A stretch of 64,000 nucleotides of DNA from Chryseobacterium gleum (lineage in GTDB: Bacteria > Bacteroidota > Bacteroidia > Flavobacteriales_D > Crocinitomicaceae), in the NCBI GenBank assembly GCA_945897565.1, contig CAMDFN010000001.1, forward strand, positions 62,001-126,000, given 5' to 3'. This document shows, piece after piece, positions 44,202-52,824 of the stretch. The notes beneath the pieces were generated by a model, which searched no databases, was not told where the DNA came from, and worked only from the letters and a program-made list of their open reading frames with translations. Each line of letters starts with the position of its first letter. The first letter of the stretch is position 1. The translations under genes and the position numbers were made by a program.

Positions 44202-44234
44202 GGTATAAATACTATTTAAATTAGTACTTGTACT
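44202..44234. promoter_or_regulatory. dyad upstream of the recombinase gene
   Basis: GGTATAAATACTA (44202-44214), a 7-bp spacer, then TAGTACTTGTACT. The first half equals the left arm of the RHS dyad at 36243-36255. The inner AGTACTTGTACT is the inverse of 11608-11619. It lies 79-111 bases before the recombinase start, a position suited to an operator or promoter. Confidence 0.5.
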
Positions 44235-44368
44235 AATTTGAAGCAACAATCAAAATAATTGATGTGCACTGGAAGTCAATATGATACTAGTATTGCTATA
44301 AAATTAAGTCGAAAAATATCCGCCAGATAATTTCTATTTTTGATCACTAACCAATTAAACTTAACATT

Positions 44369-44683
44369 ATGTCTTTTAACGGAAACGAAGGGGAATTTGT
44401 AACTTTGAACGATGCATCTCGCTGGACTGCTAACTACCGCAATACGATACAACCTGGGGATGTGATTGCCGAATTCCAAGGTAAAGAAAAGTTACTCGAA
44501 TTGTTGAATCAAGAGGGTTGTGTTGGAATTCGTTTTTACTATGCAATCAATGATGAAGGTAAAAAAGTTTTAGTTCTGGTCGGTGCAGATAGTGATGAGA
44601 ATGATATGGAGAATGGGTTGATTTTGGATAAAGGTGACAAATGCCCTCCATTTTGTTCAAGGAGAAACTTATTAAATTCTTAA
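44369..44683 (+). CDS. small conserved-type Bacteroidota protein (104 aa)
   Basis: 104 aa, ATG. It begins MSFNGNEGEFVTLNDASRWT, then GCVGIRFYYAINDEGKKVLV-LVGADSDENDM and a CPPFC motif near the end. I recall similar small proteins in Bacteroidota, of unknown function. The stop TAA overlaps the next ATG (TAATG), so it is coupled to the membrane-protein gene and probably to the two-component genes behind it. Confidence 0.7.
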   Translation: MSFNGNEGEFVTLNDASRWTANYRNTIQPGDVIAEFQGKEKLLELLNQEGCVGIRFYYAINDEGKKVLVLVGADSDENDMENGLILDKGDKCPPFCSRRNLLNS

Positions 44684-45309
44684 TGGAAGAAATTTTAGAT
44701 GTATTGTTAATTGTAAAGTATCTAAGCTACATCCTTCCTTATTCAATATATAAGTTCTTTAAAATCAATGAAAAGAGGATTGTGCCTCTCTTCTCTTTCC
44801 TTGTTATTTCATTGATATTAGCCTTATTAGAAAGGTATATTGCAGTTATAATAGGTAGTGCAGTCCCTGTTTATCACATCTCTGTAATTGTAAGGTATTT
44901 GACAATTTTATTCGTTTTTTACCAAATTTTAAATCATCAGATTATTTTCATCACCCTATCTAGCATTGCGGTTTTAATTTTTAGTTATGAAAGTATATAC
45001 CTAAATGGGTGGTTGAAAAATAATGAAATCCTCACTGTTTTTAGTCATATTTCCATAACCGCATACGCTGGTTACTGTCTATATAAAGTTTTGATTCAGG
45101 GTGAAATCATTTTAGAAAACTATTCAATTAATTTGATAGGATTATTTTTAGTTTACAGTGGTTCTTCCACTATTCTAAGTTTTTTTGAAACAGAAATACT
45201 TCTTAAGCCATCACTTGCCGCGTTCTTTCTTATTGCCTATTACAACATTTTGGAAATTTCATTAAATATTGGTTTCGGCTACTCATTATGGAAATTGAAA
45301 GAAGCTTAA
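44683..45309 (+). CDS. multi-spanning membrane protein (208 aa)
   Basis: The start was set at ATG 44683 because it overlaps the upstream stop; an in-frame ATG at 44641 lies inside the upstream gene. About six transmembrane helices are visible (FSFLVISLILALLERYIAVI; IIFITLSSIAVLIFSYES; LIGLFLVYSGSSTILSFF). It resembles membrane sensor parts coded next to NarL-type kinases. It overlaps the kinase gene by 22 bases. Confidence 0.7.
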   Translation: MEEILDVLLIVKYLSYILPYSIYKFFKINEKRIVPLFSFLVISLILALLERYIAVIIGSAVPVYHISVIVRYLTILFVFYQILNHQIIFITLSSIAVLIFSYESIYLNGWLKNNEILTVFSHISITAYAGYCLYKVLIQGEIILENYSINLIGLFLVYSGSSTILSFFETEILLKPSLAAFFLIAYYNILEISLNIGFGYSLWKLKEA

Positions 45310-46115
45310 TTCAACTGATTCTTTCAGTTTTATTCACCAGCGGGTTGTCTGCTGGTATGGTGTTCGTGCTATTTACTTCGTACAAAAAACGAAAAAGGCT
45401 AGAGGCTGAGCATGAGCGGGCGATGCAAGAAAAAGAGCTCGAGCTGATCAATGCAGTGGTGAAAGCCCAGGAAGATGAGCGCGCTGAGATTGCAAGAAAT
45501 TTGCATGACGACGTAGGGGCTATTCTTTCCATGACGCAGCAGAAAATTTCGAATACTTCAAATCATTTGATTGGCATTGAAGCCAATTCAGATACCATTT
45601 CGGATTTATTGGAGGTAGCTGAGATGATAGACCAATCCGTAACGAAACTGAGGGCGATTACGAATGGGATGTTGCCTCACTATTTATTGAAGTTTGGTTT
45701 GTGGCGTTCTTTAGAGCGTATGTTCGAACAGGCTGAAAAAAGTATAGGGAAGCCTTGTCTGATTTTAAGCCATGTGAAAAGTGGGCTGCAACTTGAGCAG
45801 CGTATTGAGATACAGGCTTATTATATTGTAACAGAGCTCATCAATAACACTATCAAGCATGCTAAGCCAAATTTCATCGATGGTGATTTGGAAATCAAGC
45901 AAGAATATTTAGTTTTAACCTTGAAGCACGATGGTGTCGCCATTGATCAGGATGACTACGAGTATTTACTTGCAAAGAACCAAGGTATTGGTCTTTCATC
46001 ACTGGCACATCGTTTAGGTCTAATTGGCGGTCAAATTACATTTGAACGCTTTGATAGAGGTGGTTCGATAATTTTGAAAATTCCATACAATGATGAGGAC
46101 AAGCAAGCAAATTGA
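45288..46115 (+). CDS. NarL-type sensor histidine kinase
   Basis: 275 aa. One TM helix at ~8-30, a coiled linker, then the HisKA_3 dimerisation motif DERAEIARNLHDDVG with phospho-acceptor His73, and an HATPase domain (ELINNTIKHAKP, GIGLSSLAHRLGLIGG). There is no large sensor domain, so the upstream membrane protein may supply the signal. It overlaps both neighbours, and a response-regulator gene follows directly. The unit ends at a terminator near 46,850. Confidence 0.88.
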   Translation: MEIERSLIQLILSVLFTSGLSAGMVFVLFTSYKKRKRLEAEHERAMQEKELELINAVVKAQEDERAEIARNLHDDVGAILSMTQQKISNTSNHLIGIEANSDTISDLLEVAEMIDQSVTKLRAITNGMLPHYLLKFGLWRSLERMFEQAEKSIGKPCLILSHVKSGLQLEQRIEIQAYYIVTELINNTIKHAKPNFIDGDLEIKQEYLVLTLKHDGVAIDQDDYEYLLAKNQGIGLSSLAHRLGLIGGQITFERFDRGGSIILKIPYNDEDKQAN

Positions 46116-46794
46116 TGATATTCCGAAGGAAAAGAATCGTATCAAAATTGCTATTGTAGAGGACCATACTCTTTTGCGAGAGTCATTGATTAAATCCTTG
46201 AATGAGGCTTTTGATATTCAAGTGGTGTTTGATGCAAGCAATGGTGTCGAATTCTTCGAATTACTCAAAAAGAAAAAGATCAATATTGCGCTAGTGGATT
46301 TGGATATGCCGGAAATGGATGGCAAAGAAATTCTAAAGAAACTGTCACTGTCAAATCCTGAAATTAAGGTCATTATATTTAGTATGCATTCAAATGTGCA
46401 TATTGTTGCTGAACTCATCCAAATGGGGGCTAAAAGCTACTTGAAAAAGGATTGTAGCATCCAAGACATGGTTGATGCACTATATAACGTAACAGACAAA
46501 GGGTTTCATTCCACTAGCATTGTTTCTGACGTTTCATTTATTCAGTTTGAGAAAAACAGAAAGAAGGAACAAGCGATAATCAATTTTAATTTGTCAGAGC
46601 GTGAAATGATTGTGATAAAACTTATATGCTCAGGTAGTAAAAGTGAGGAAATCGCAAAACGACTGGGAATTACTAAGAAAAGTATTGACGCCATTCGCTC
46701 CAAACTTTTCAAAGCCCTCAACGCCAAAACACCAGCAGACTTCGCGCGCCTTTGCATTGAGAATGGATTGTATCAACCGATAGGGAGGAATTAA
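46090..46794 (+). CDS. NarL/FixJ response regulator
   Basis: 234 aa. The receiver domain has Asp70 (IALVDLDMPEMDG) as the phosphorylation site and Lys in KSYLKKD. The LuxR-type HTH is at ~165-225 (LSEREMIVIKLICSGSKSEE). The gene overlaps the kinase gene by 26 bases, a normal arrangement for this family. Target genes cannot be read from sequence; the nearby island genes are candidates. Confidence 0.9.
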   Translation: MMRTSKQIDDIPKEKNRIKIAIVEDHTLLRESLIKSLNEAFDIQVVFDASNGVEFFELLKKKKINIALVDLDMPEMDGKEILKKLSLSNPEIKVIIFSMHSNVHIVAELIQMGAKSYLKKDCSIQDMVDALYNVTDKGFHSTSIVSDVSFIQFEKNRKKEQAIINFNLSEREMIVIKLICSGSKSEEIAKRLGITKKSIDAIRSKLFKALNAKTPADFARLCIENGLYQPIGRN

Positions 46795-46826
46795 GAAAAA
46801 AATCAATTTGATTTATGAACTTATTT

Positions 46827-46860
46827 AAACCAATGTCTAAAAGAAGACATTGGTTTTTTA
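46827..46860 (+). terminator. Rho-independent terminator after the two-component genes
   Basis: Perfect 12-bp stem AAACCAATGTCT / AGACATTGGTTT with loop AAAAGA and a T-run. It lies 33 bases after the response-regulator stop. It argues that the following gene starts later, at 46908, rather than at the ATG 46815. Confidence 0.85.
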
Positions 46861-46907
46861 TTTTCAAAAACCTTAAAAATATTACAAAAGTGTATATATT
46901 TACATAT

Positions 46908-47843
46908 ATGTTAAATAAATACAGTCATTCCTATTCTTTAAGTTCAGATGAAATTCAAATTCTGACAGATTCATTATTCACTGGCGAGTTTCCATATTTG
47001 ATGGATGAAATAGAATTGCCAAGGTACACCATAAGCGATTTAAAAATTGCTCCTAGAGATGCAACATATTGGGATAAACAAGGGATCTTACCACTTGTCA
47101 AGGGCCCTGGAATGCGCAGAAAGTACGATCTAGTACAAAGTGTTTGGATCAAATTAATTCAACAAATGCGATCCTTAGGAATTAGTTTACAACAAATAAA
47201 AAGTCTCAAGGAAATATTATTAGAACCAAATATTGATCTGAATAAACTAGATTCTGCTGCTATTTCTAGTATAATAGGTGAAATAAAGCTTAAATACAAC
47301 AGCCCGTTCAGTACTGAACAATTTTTGAAAGAATTAAAAAATGTGGAAACTTCATTTTTCTTGGCAACGGTATTAGCTACAATCGTATTTAGAAAGTCTA
47401 TTCAATGTATGGTGAATCCAGATGGCGAATATTTTTTATACGAGCATTCTCGTTATCTAGAACTATTCTCAAATGAAGAGGATTTTAGAAAGTTGGTCTC
47501 GAAACCACACTTCTGTATTAGTATATCAGAGGCTATACAAACGTTAATGAGAGACTGGGTTGCTGATACACCACTCGAAAAATTGTATTATTTATCAAAT
47601 GCAGAAAAAGAAATTTTGGAGATGATACGCAGAAATGATGTGAAATCTATTCGAATTAGATTTTCGGAGGGCTTGCCTAATCTTTTAGAAGTTGAAGAGC
47701 AATCAAAAATCACCATGGAACAGCGATTTCTTGACGTAATAGCAAAGAATGGGTATCAAAAGATCAGTGTTACTACTCAGAAAGGTAAAATCACAAATTT
47801 TGAAAATGTCATTTTGAAAAAATTGAATAAAAGCACCAAATAA
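46908..47843 (+). CDS. MerR-like helix-turn-helix protein (311 aa)
   Basis: ATG 46908 was chosen because an upstream in-frame ATG (46815) lies before the terminator. A MerR-type segment is visible: RDATYWDKQGILPLVKGPGM, then VWIKLIQQMRSLGISLQQIK and SLKEIL. The rest (~110-311) is a helical, mostly unassigned domain. It may regulate genes of the island. It shares no operon with the genes before; 65 bases separate it from a small ORF and then the serine recombinase. Confidence 0.7.
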   Translation: MLNKYSHSYSLSSDEIQILTDSLFTGEFPYLMDEIELPRYTISDLKIAPRDATYWDKQGILPLVKGPGMRRKYDLVQSVWIKLIQQMRSLGISLQQIKSLKEILLEPNIDLNKLDSAAISSIIGEIKLKYNSPFSTEQFLKELKNVETSFFLATVLATIVFRKSIQCMVNPDGEYFLYEHSRYLELFSNEEDFRKLVSKPHFCISISEAIQTLMRDWVADTPLEKLYYLSNAEKEILEMIRRNDVKSIRIRFSEGLPNLLEVEEQSKITMEQRFLDVIAKNGYQKISVTTQKGKITNFENVILKKLNKSTK

Positions 47844-47908
47844 ATGGGCAAATAATTACCCGTTTCCGATAACCGAAAAACGGACAGGAAACACATGGGT
47901 GAAATAAA

Positions 47909-48070
47909 TTGGAAAATAAAAAACAAAAATTTGATAAACCAACAAAAAAGGACATTCTAGAAATCATTGGAGCTGAAGCAACGGAAGAAATTGCTCAACT
48001 GCTTCTAGAACAGATGGAAGAACTTTGTTTAATAGTAATTGAACAACATGCAAATGGACAAGAGATTTAA
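47909..48070 (+). CDS. 53-aa acidic ORF upstream of the recombinase
   Basis: TTG is the only start possible (47909; a stop is two codons upstream). The peptide is MENKKQKFDKPTKKDILEII and then an acidic helix (EATEEIAQLLLEQMEELCLI). It overlaps the recombinase start by 23 bases, suggesting translational coupling. Small acidic proteins are often found next to large serine recombinases (e.g. accessory or directionality factors), but no family is recognised. Confidence 0.5.
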   Translation: MENKKQKFDKPTKKDILEIIGAEATEEIAQLLLEQMEELCLIVIEQHANGQEI

Positions 48071-49655
48071 CCGTTTTAAAAAAGGAGCGGAATTACTTCA
48101 GGTTGCAAAGACAGAGGCAGTAATTTATACACGTGTAAGCACAAAAGAACAAGCAGATAATAACGCTAGTCTTGAAACCCAAATGAAGCATTGTAAGAAA
48201 TATGCTGAGGAGAAAGGCTTGGAAATCGTTGAGTTTTTTGGTGGCACCTACGAAAGCGCCAAAGATGACGAGCGAAAGGAGTTTCAAAAAATGTTAAGTT
48301 ACGTCAAACGCAAGAAATCAATAGGGTATGTGATTGTCTACTCTTATGATCGCTTTAGCAGAAGCGGTCCAAGTGGTGCTTTTATTTCTCATGAATTAAA
48401 ACAGAGAGGAGTTAAAGTCGTATCCGTTACCCAATCGATTGACCACAACGACCCGTCAGGAAATTTTATGGAGGGTATTTATCATCTATTTAGTGAATTT
48501 GACAACCAATTGCGCAGGGATAAGTCCATGACCGGAATGATCGAAAAATTAAAGCAAGGTTATTGGCCGTTTATGCCGCCAACAGGCTATACCAATCTCA
48601 ATCAAGGCAAAACTGCTGACCAACACTCAATAGTTATAAATGACAAAGGGAAATTGCTGAAAAAAGCCTTTGAATGGAAAGCCAATGACGACTTAAGTTT
48701 GGTAGAAATAGCCAAAAGATTGAATGCACGTGGGTGGAACATTCCGCCAAAGCGCTTGTCTCATTTCTTTGTAAATCCATTCTATTGTGGTTTTATTGTT
48801 TCCAAAATGGTTCCAGGTGAAATGATCGAAGGGAAACATCCTCCGCTTATTTCTAAAAGCATGTTTATAAAAGTTCATCAGAATTTAGAAAAGTTTGGTA
48901 ATGGCTATAGAATTGAAAATGAGGTGGAAGCGTTACCAATGAAGCAATTTGTAAAATGCGAATGTTGCGGAACAAGTATGACAGGTTATTTAGTCAAGCG
49001 AAAGGGATTATATTATTACAAGTGTAATTTAAAAGGTTGTGCAAATAATCGCAGCCAGAAGGTCTTGCATCTAAAATTCGAAGAATTATTGAGTCGTTTC
49101 ACATTCGACAAAGCACTGAAACCCGTTTTCAATAAAATGCTACTTCATTTATTGAGCGAACGAACCGAAGTTCGATCAGAAGATAAAAAAGCCTTACAAG
49201 TAGAACTTGCCCAATTAAAACAAAAATTAGAAGGGGCTGAAGAGCGATTTTTTAATGGTGAAATTGATCAAGTTCTTTACTTCAAATACCGTGATAAATA
49301 CCGTGAAAAAATTCGCCAAATTGAATCAGAATTGGACTCAAGTCAAAATCAGTTATCGAACCTTAAAAAATCAGCTGAAATATGTCTTGACTTGGCGCTG
49401 AAACTACCGTCCACGTGGAAAAATGCAAATTTCAACAGAAAGCAGAGAATACAGAAATTGGTGTTTCCAGAAGGTATTTTCTATGATCGAAAAAAAGACG
49501 ATTATCGAACTTCAAGAATTAATTTGCTATTTTCCGCAATTCCTTATTTGACGGGGCTTGTAGAAGCTTATAAAAATGGGGATTCTGACATTTTAGCCAA
49601 AATCCCCACTTGGGTGGTCCCACACGGGCTCGAACCGTGGACCCACAGATTATGA
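48048..49655 (+). CDS. large serine recombinase, site-specific integrase
   Basis: 535 aa from ATG 48048; 48054 is an alternative. The resolvase catalytic domain has the nucleophile Ser in YTRVSTKEQ and the helix YSYDRFSRSG. A recombinase domain (KKAFEWKANDDLSLVEIAKR) follows, then a zinc ribbon (KCECCGTSMTG, YYKCNLKGC) and a coiled coil (LAQLKQKLEGAEERF). The last residues PTWVVPHGLEPWTHRL are translated tRNA sequence, so the frame ends inside the tRNA-Met gene. This fits an element integrated at the tRNA 3' end with the stop provided by the attachment site. Confidence 0.9.
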   Translation: MQMDKRFNRFKKGAELLQVAKTEAVIYTRVSTKEQADNNASLETQMKHCKKYAEEKGLEIVEFFGGTYESAKDDERKEFQKMLSYVKRKKSIGYVIVYSYDRFSRSGPSGAFISHELKQRGVKVVSVTQSIDHNDPSGNFMEGIYHLFSEFDNQLRRDKSMTGMIEKLKQGYWPFMPPTGYTNLNQGKTADQHSIVINDKGKLLKKAFEWKANDDLSLVEIAKRLNARGWNIPPKRLSHFFVNPFYCGFIVSKMVPGEMIEGKHPPLISKSMFIKVHQNLEKFGNGYRIENEVEALPMKQFVKCECCGTSMTGYLVKRKGLYYYKCNLKGCANNRSQKVLHLKFEELLSRFTFDKALKPVFNKMLLHLLSERTEVRSEDKKALQVELAQLKQKLEGAEERFFNGEIDQVLYFKYRDKYREKIRQIESELDSSQNQLSNLKKSAEICLDLALKLPSTWKNANFNRKQRIQKLVFPEGIFYDRKKDDYRTSRINLLFSAIPYLTGLVEAYKNGDSDILAKIPTWVVPHGLEPWTHRL

Positions 49656-49688
49656 GTCTGTTGCTCTAACCAACTGAGCTATAGGACC
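49615..49688 (-). tRNA. tRNA-Met (anticodon CAT)
   Basis: 74 nt. Acceptor stem GGTCCTA / TGGGACC, D-loop AGCTCAGTTGGTTAGAGC, anticodon arm ending CTCATAA loop (CAT), T-arm CGGTTCGAGCCCG. Discriminator A is followed by CCC, so CCA is not encoded. The 3' half overlaps the end of the serine recombinase frame on the opposite strand. The gene is intact and is the probable integration site of the island. A second 3'-end copy was not seen in the window. Confidence 0.93.
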
Positions 49689-49773
49689 GGCTATTGGCTA
49701 ATGCCGAATAACAAGGTTGCAAATTTAATCATTTCAGGCAATATTTGCGTAACTTAGGAGGAAAACTCAACAC

Positions 49774-50739
49774 ATGGAACCATATTTTTTGAAATTCTTA
49801 CCTTACCTTATTGCCACCGTTTTATTGGTCAGAGGCATCTTTTTTGTTGTCAAGCAGCAAACTGCGGCCATCATGGAGCGCTTCGGAAAGTTTACGGCGG
49901 TGCGGCAGTCTGGCCTTCAAATGAAAATTCCGCTCATTGACAAAGTGGCTGGGCGCTTGAGTCTGAAAATTCAGCAATTAGATGTTGTTGTTGAAACCAA
50001 AACCAAAGATGACGTCTTTGTAAAGATCAAAGTTTCCGTGCAGTACAAGGTACTTATGGAGAAAGTATATGATGCGTTTTACAAACTAGACTTCCCACAT
50101 GATCAAATTACATCGTATGTCTTTGATGTGGTGCGTGCAGAGGTGCCAAAGTTGCGTCTAGACGACGTTTTTGAGCGCAAAGACGATATCGCAAATGCCG
50201 TCAAATCTGAATTAAATGAGGCGATGTTAGAGTACGGTTATGACATCATCAAAACACTTGTTACAGATATAGACCCAGATCAAGAAGTGAAGAACGCCAT
50301 GAACCAAATCAACGCTTCGGAGCGCAAGAAAGTTGCAGCACAATACGAAGGCGATGCACAGCGCATTTTAATTGTCGAAAAGGCTAAAGCTGAGGCGGAA
50401 AGCAAACGTTTGCAGGGGCAAGGTATTGCCGATCAGCGCAGAGAAATTGCGCGCGGTTTGGAAGAGTCCGTAGAAGTTTTGAATCGGGTTGGCATCAATT
50501 CTCAGGAAGCTTCTGCACTTATTGTGGTAACACAACATTACGATACTTTACAATCTATTGGCGCGCACACCAATTCTAATTTGATTTTGCTGCCCAACTC
50601 GCCTCAGGCGGGAGCAGACATGCTCAATCAAACGATTGCGTCGTTTACGGCATCTAATCAGGTGGGTGAAGCCATCAAAAGTGCCAACGCCAAAAAAGAA
50701 AAATTAGCCGCTAAACCTAAGCCTTCCGACGAAGCGTAA
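49774..50739 (+). CDS. SPFH/stomatin-family membrane protein
   Basis: 321 aa with a clear AGGAGG ribosome site before the ATG. One TM helix (FLPYLIATVLLVRGIFFVV) precedes an SPFH/band-7 domain (MERFGKFTAVRQSGLQMKIP, LIDKVAGRLSLKIQQLD). A coiled-coil region (KVAAQYEGDAQRILIVEKAK) and a C-terminal tail with Lys-rich end follow. Family members scaffold membrane microdomains and often act with proteases. It is the first gene after the tRNA and belongs to the core chromosome. Confidence 0.88.
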   Translation: MEPYFLKFLPYLIATVLLVRGIFFVVKQQTAAIMERFGKFTAVRQSGLQMKIPLIDKVAGRLSLKIQQLDVVVETKTKDDVFVKIKVSVQYKVLMEKVYDAFYKLDFPHDQITSYVFDVVRAEVPKLRLDDVFERKDDIANAVKSELNEAMLEYGYDIIKTLVTDIDPDQEVKNAMNQINASERKKVAAQYEGDAQRILIVEKAKAEAESKRLQGQGIADQRREIARGLEESVEVLNRVGINSQEASALIVVTQHYDTLQSIGAHTNSNLILLPNSPQAGADMLNQTIASFTASNQVGEAIKSANAKKEKLAAKPKPSDEA

Positions 50740-50779
50740 ATTCTGTGATTTCTGGATAGATTCTGTTGGCCAACTAAAT

Positions 50780-51337
50780 TTACATCCAGGAGCCGCCCAC
50801 GGAGATGATGTTGGAAAGCGCTAGGTAATCTGGGTAACTCTCTTCGGTGATACCGCCAGTAGGGCAAAATTTGATATTTGGAAAAACTTGCCCGTAGGCT
50901 TTGAGTGCGCCAAGGCCACCGAATAAATTGGCAGGAAAAAACTTGAAGGTGTCCCAGCCGAATTGAATGCCTTCGATGATTTCACTGGGCGTGGCTACAC
51001 CCGGAATAAACGCAATTTTGCTGTTTTCAAAATGAGGCGCCAAGCTGGCGTTGAGGCCTGGGCTTACCATGAAGTCGACGCCGAGTGCTATGGCTTTTTC
51101 GATTTGCTCCACCTTCACAACCGTACCCATGCCAATTGCACAGCGGTCGCCATAAAGTTTTTTAGCTAGTGCAATGCAGTCAAAGGCAGCCGGCGTGCGC
51201 AAGGTAATTTCAATGCAAAAAATACCACGCGCAATAAGCGCTTCCATTTTTGGAGCTACCTCTTCGGTGCTGTTGAAGGTAACGACAGGAATAGTGGGGT
51301 GTTGTGCAAGGACTGCGCGGATGTTGTTCTGAGCCAT
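50780..51337 (-). CDS. eda: KDPG/KHG aldolase, slightly short at the C-terminus
   Basis: 185 aa from ATG 51337. Signature residues are present: Glu in FCIEITLRT, the Thr and Pro of MGTVVKVEQ and SPGLNASL, the Schiff-base Lys in TFKFFPAN, and GGI in CPTGGITEES. It splits 2-keto-3-deoxy-6-phosphogluconate to pyruvate and glyceraldehyde-3-phosphate. The frame stops directly after SVGGSWM, whereas family members usually have about 20-25 more residues. The catalytic core is intact, but the end may be truncated. It is convergent with the SPFH gene. Confidence 0.88.
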   Translation of the reverse strand: MAQNNIRAVLAQHPTIPVVTFNSTEEVAPKMEALIARGIFCIEITLRTPAAFDCIALAKKLYGDRCAIGMGTVVKVEQIEKAIALGVDFMVSPGLNASLAPHFENSKIAFIPGVATPSEIIEGIQFGWDTFKFFPANLFGGLGALKAYGQVFPNIKFCPTGGITEESYPDYLALSNIISVGGSWM

Positions 51338-51372
51338 ATTGTCAATTTGACACAAAGGTCGTTATTTTTCGA

Positions 51373-52824
51373 TTAAGACACCACAAACCACTGTTTTTCT
51401 TCACAGTATAGTTCAAGTTGTGTATAGATTTGGTCGATGCGATGAGATAACTCGCCGTCGGGGCAAAAATTTAGGATATTCGTTGTCCGCTCTTGGAGTT
51501 GTCCTTTAGGTTGTAGCTTTTCTGACAGTTGCTCAATTTGCTTGAGTGCCTTGTCAAATTTCGCCTTGCGTATTTTTTCAAACTTTTCTTCGAGTACCTC
51601 TACTTGTTTTTGTATGCGCGTCAGTTCGGCCTCGATCATTCTTTTTTCTTGTGGTAATTCTTCAGCCGCAATTTTTAGAAAAGATGCCTTGTAGCCACTC
51701 CAAAATTCATTCAGCTGACCATAATTGGGTGCTTGATCTCCAACTTGGTTGAGGTACTGTTCTTTAAGGGCTGCCTTATCGGAAAGAAAATCTTGTTGTT
51801 CAAAACCAAGTTTTTGGATGATCTCCACATCTTTTTCTTGAAGTAAGATACCACCTGCACGTCTGATGGTTAAAGGAAAAGGAAGGTCAAGGCAATCAAA
51901 TGCCATGGGTAGTTGTTGCCAATATGCGATTTCACTTGGCCCGCCGATGTAGGCCAGGTTGGGAAGTATCCATTCTTGATAAAGAGGGCGCAGTACGACA
52001 TTCGGAGAAAGTTGGAAACTGTCTTCTTTTTTGAATTGAATTGTTCCGTTTTTTTCAATTCTTTCTCTTTTCCCGATGTCGAGTATAAAAAGATTTGATT
52101 CTTTACTCTCAATTGGTGTATTGAGTCCTTGATCTTTAAGTGCTTGGGTTTGATCAATGACGGCATTATGGATGTCGTTGGTGTACAGATCTTTCTCCCA
52201 AATTGGCCATGCGCTTTCTTTTAATTGGGTTTTGTCGGCATCGATGATAACAAGCCCATAAACGGAGAAGAGTTCATGTATAAATTCAAAAAAGCCTAAG
52301 CCGTAGTTTGGGATCTTGAATTTTTCAATTAAACGATGAATCTCACTATTTGGTTGGTTTTGAAACTTTTCGGCAAGGGCTTGAAGCAAAGGTTGTAAAT
52401 CGTTGGTGTCAAATTGACCAACCGCACCTTTTTGGCTGCTTTCCCAGGTCCATTTTTGGCCGAAGAGCAAAAAACTCCTGATTTCTTCAAAGTCGTGGTC
52501 TTCGGAAGACATCCAGTAAACGGGTACGAAGTGTTCGTTCGGGAAAGTTTTGTTGAGGTCTTCACTGAGTTTGATGACGTGCAGGATCTTGTAAATGAAA
52601 TACAAGGGTCCTGTCATCAAGCAAAGCTGATGCCCTGTTGTAATTGTATAGGTATTGGCTTCTTTTAAGCGGTTTAAATTGCTTTTTAGTTTTTCTGAAA
52701 CCGAAAGGTCTTGGTATTTTTCATCCAGGACTTTCGTGAGGAGCTCCCGCTGTGCAGCAGTATAACTTTGCCTTTTGAGGGCAATTTGTTGTTCGAACTG
52801 AGCGGAGAGTTGTGGGTTCATCAT
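51373..52824 (-). CDS. bshC: bacillithiol biosynthesis protein BshC
   Basis: 483 aa. Conserved BshC features are visible: TGHQLCLMTGPLYFIYKI, PVYWMSSEDHDFEEI and YIGGPSEIAYWQQL, and a coiled-coil C-terminus. BshC adds cysteine to glucosaminyl malate in bacillithiol synthesis. The start codon overlaps the stop of the IcmF gene by one base (TAATG), so it is co-transcribed with it. Partners BshA and BshB are not in the window. Confidence 0.88.
   Translation of the reverse strand: MMNPQLSAQFEQQIALKRQSYTAAQRELLTKVLDEKYQDLSVSEKLKSNLNRLKEANTYTITTGHQLCLMTGPLYFIYKILHVIKLSEDLNKTFPNEHFVPVYWMSSEDHDFEEIRSFLLFGQKWTWESSQKGAVGQFDTNDLQPLLQALAEKFQNQPNSEIHRLIEKFKIPNYGLGFFEFIHELFSVYGLVIIDADKTQLKESAWPIWEKDLYTNDIHNAVIDQTQALKDQGLNTPIESKESNLFILDIGKRERIEKNGTIQFKKEDSFQLSPNVVLRPLYQEWILPNLAYIGGPSEIAYWQQLPMAFDCLDLPFPLTIRRAGGILLQEKDVEIIQKLGFEQQDFLSDKAALKEQYLNQVGDQAPNYGQLNEFWSGYKASFLKIAAEELPQEKRMIEAELTRIQKQVEVLEEKFEKIRKAKFDKALKQIEQLSEKLQPKGQLQERTTNILNFCPDGELSHRIDQIYTQLELYCEEKQWFVVS

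Noticed and set aside
46815-46907. Upstream start of the MerR-like gene at 46815
   Set aside because: A strong terminator hairpin at 46827-46860 lies inside that stretch, so translation from 46815 is unlikely.
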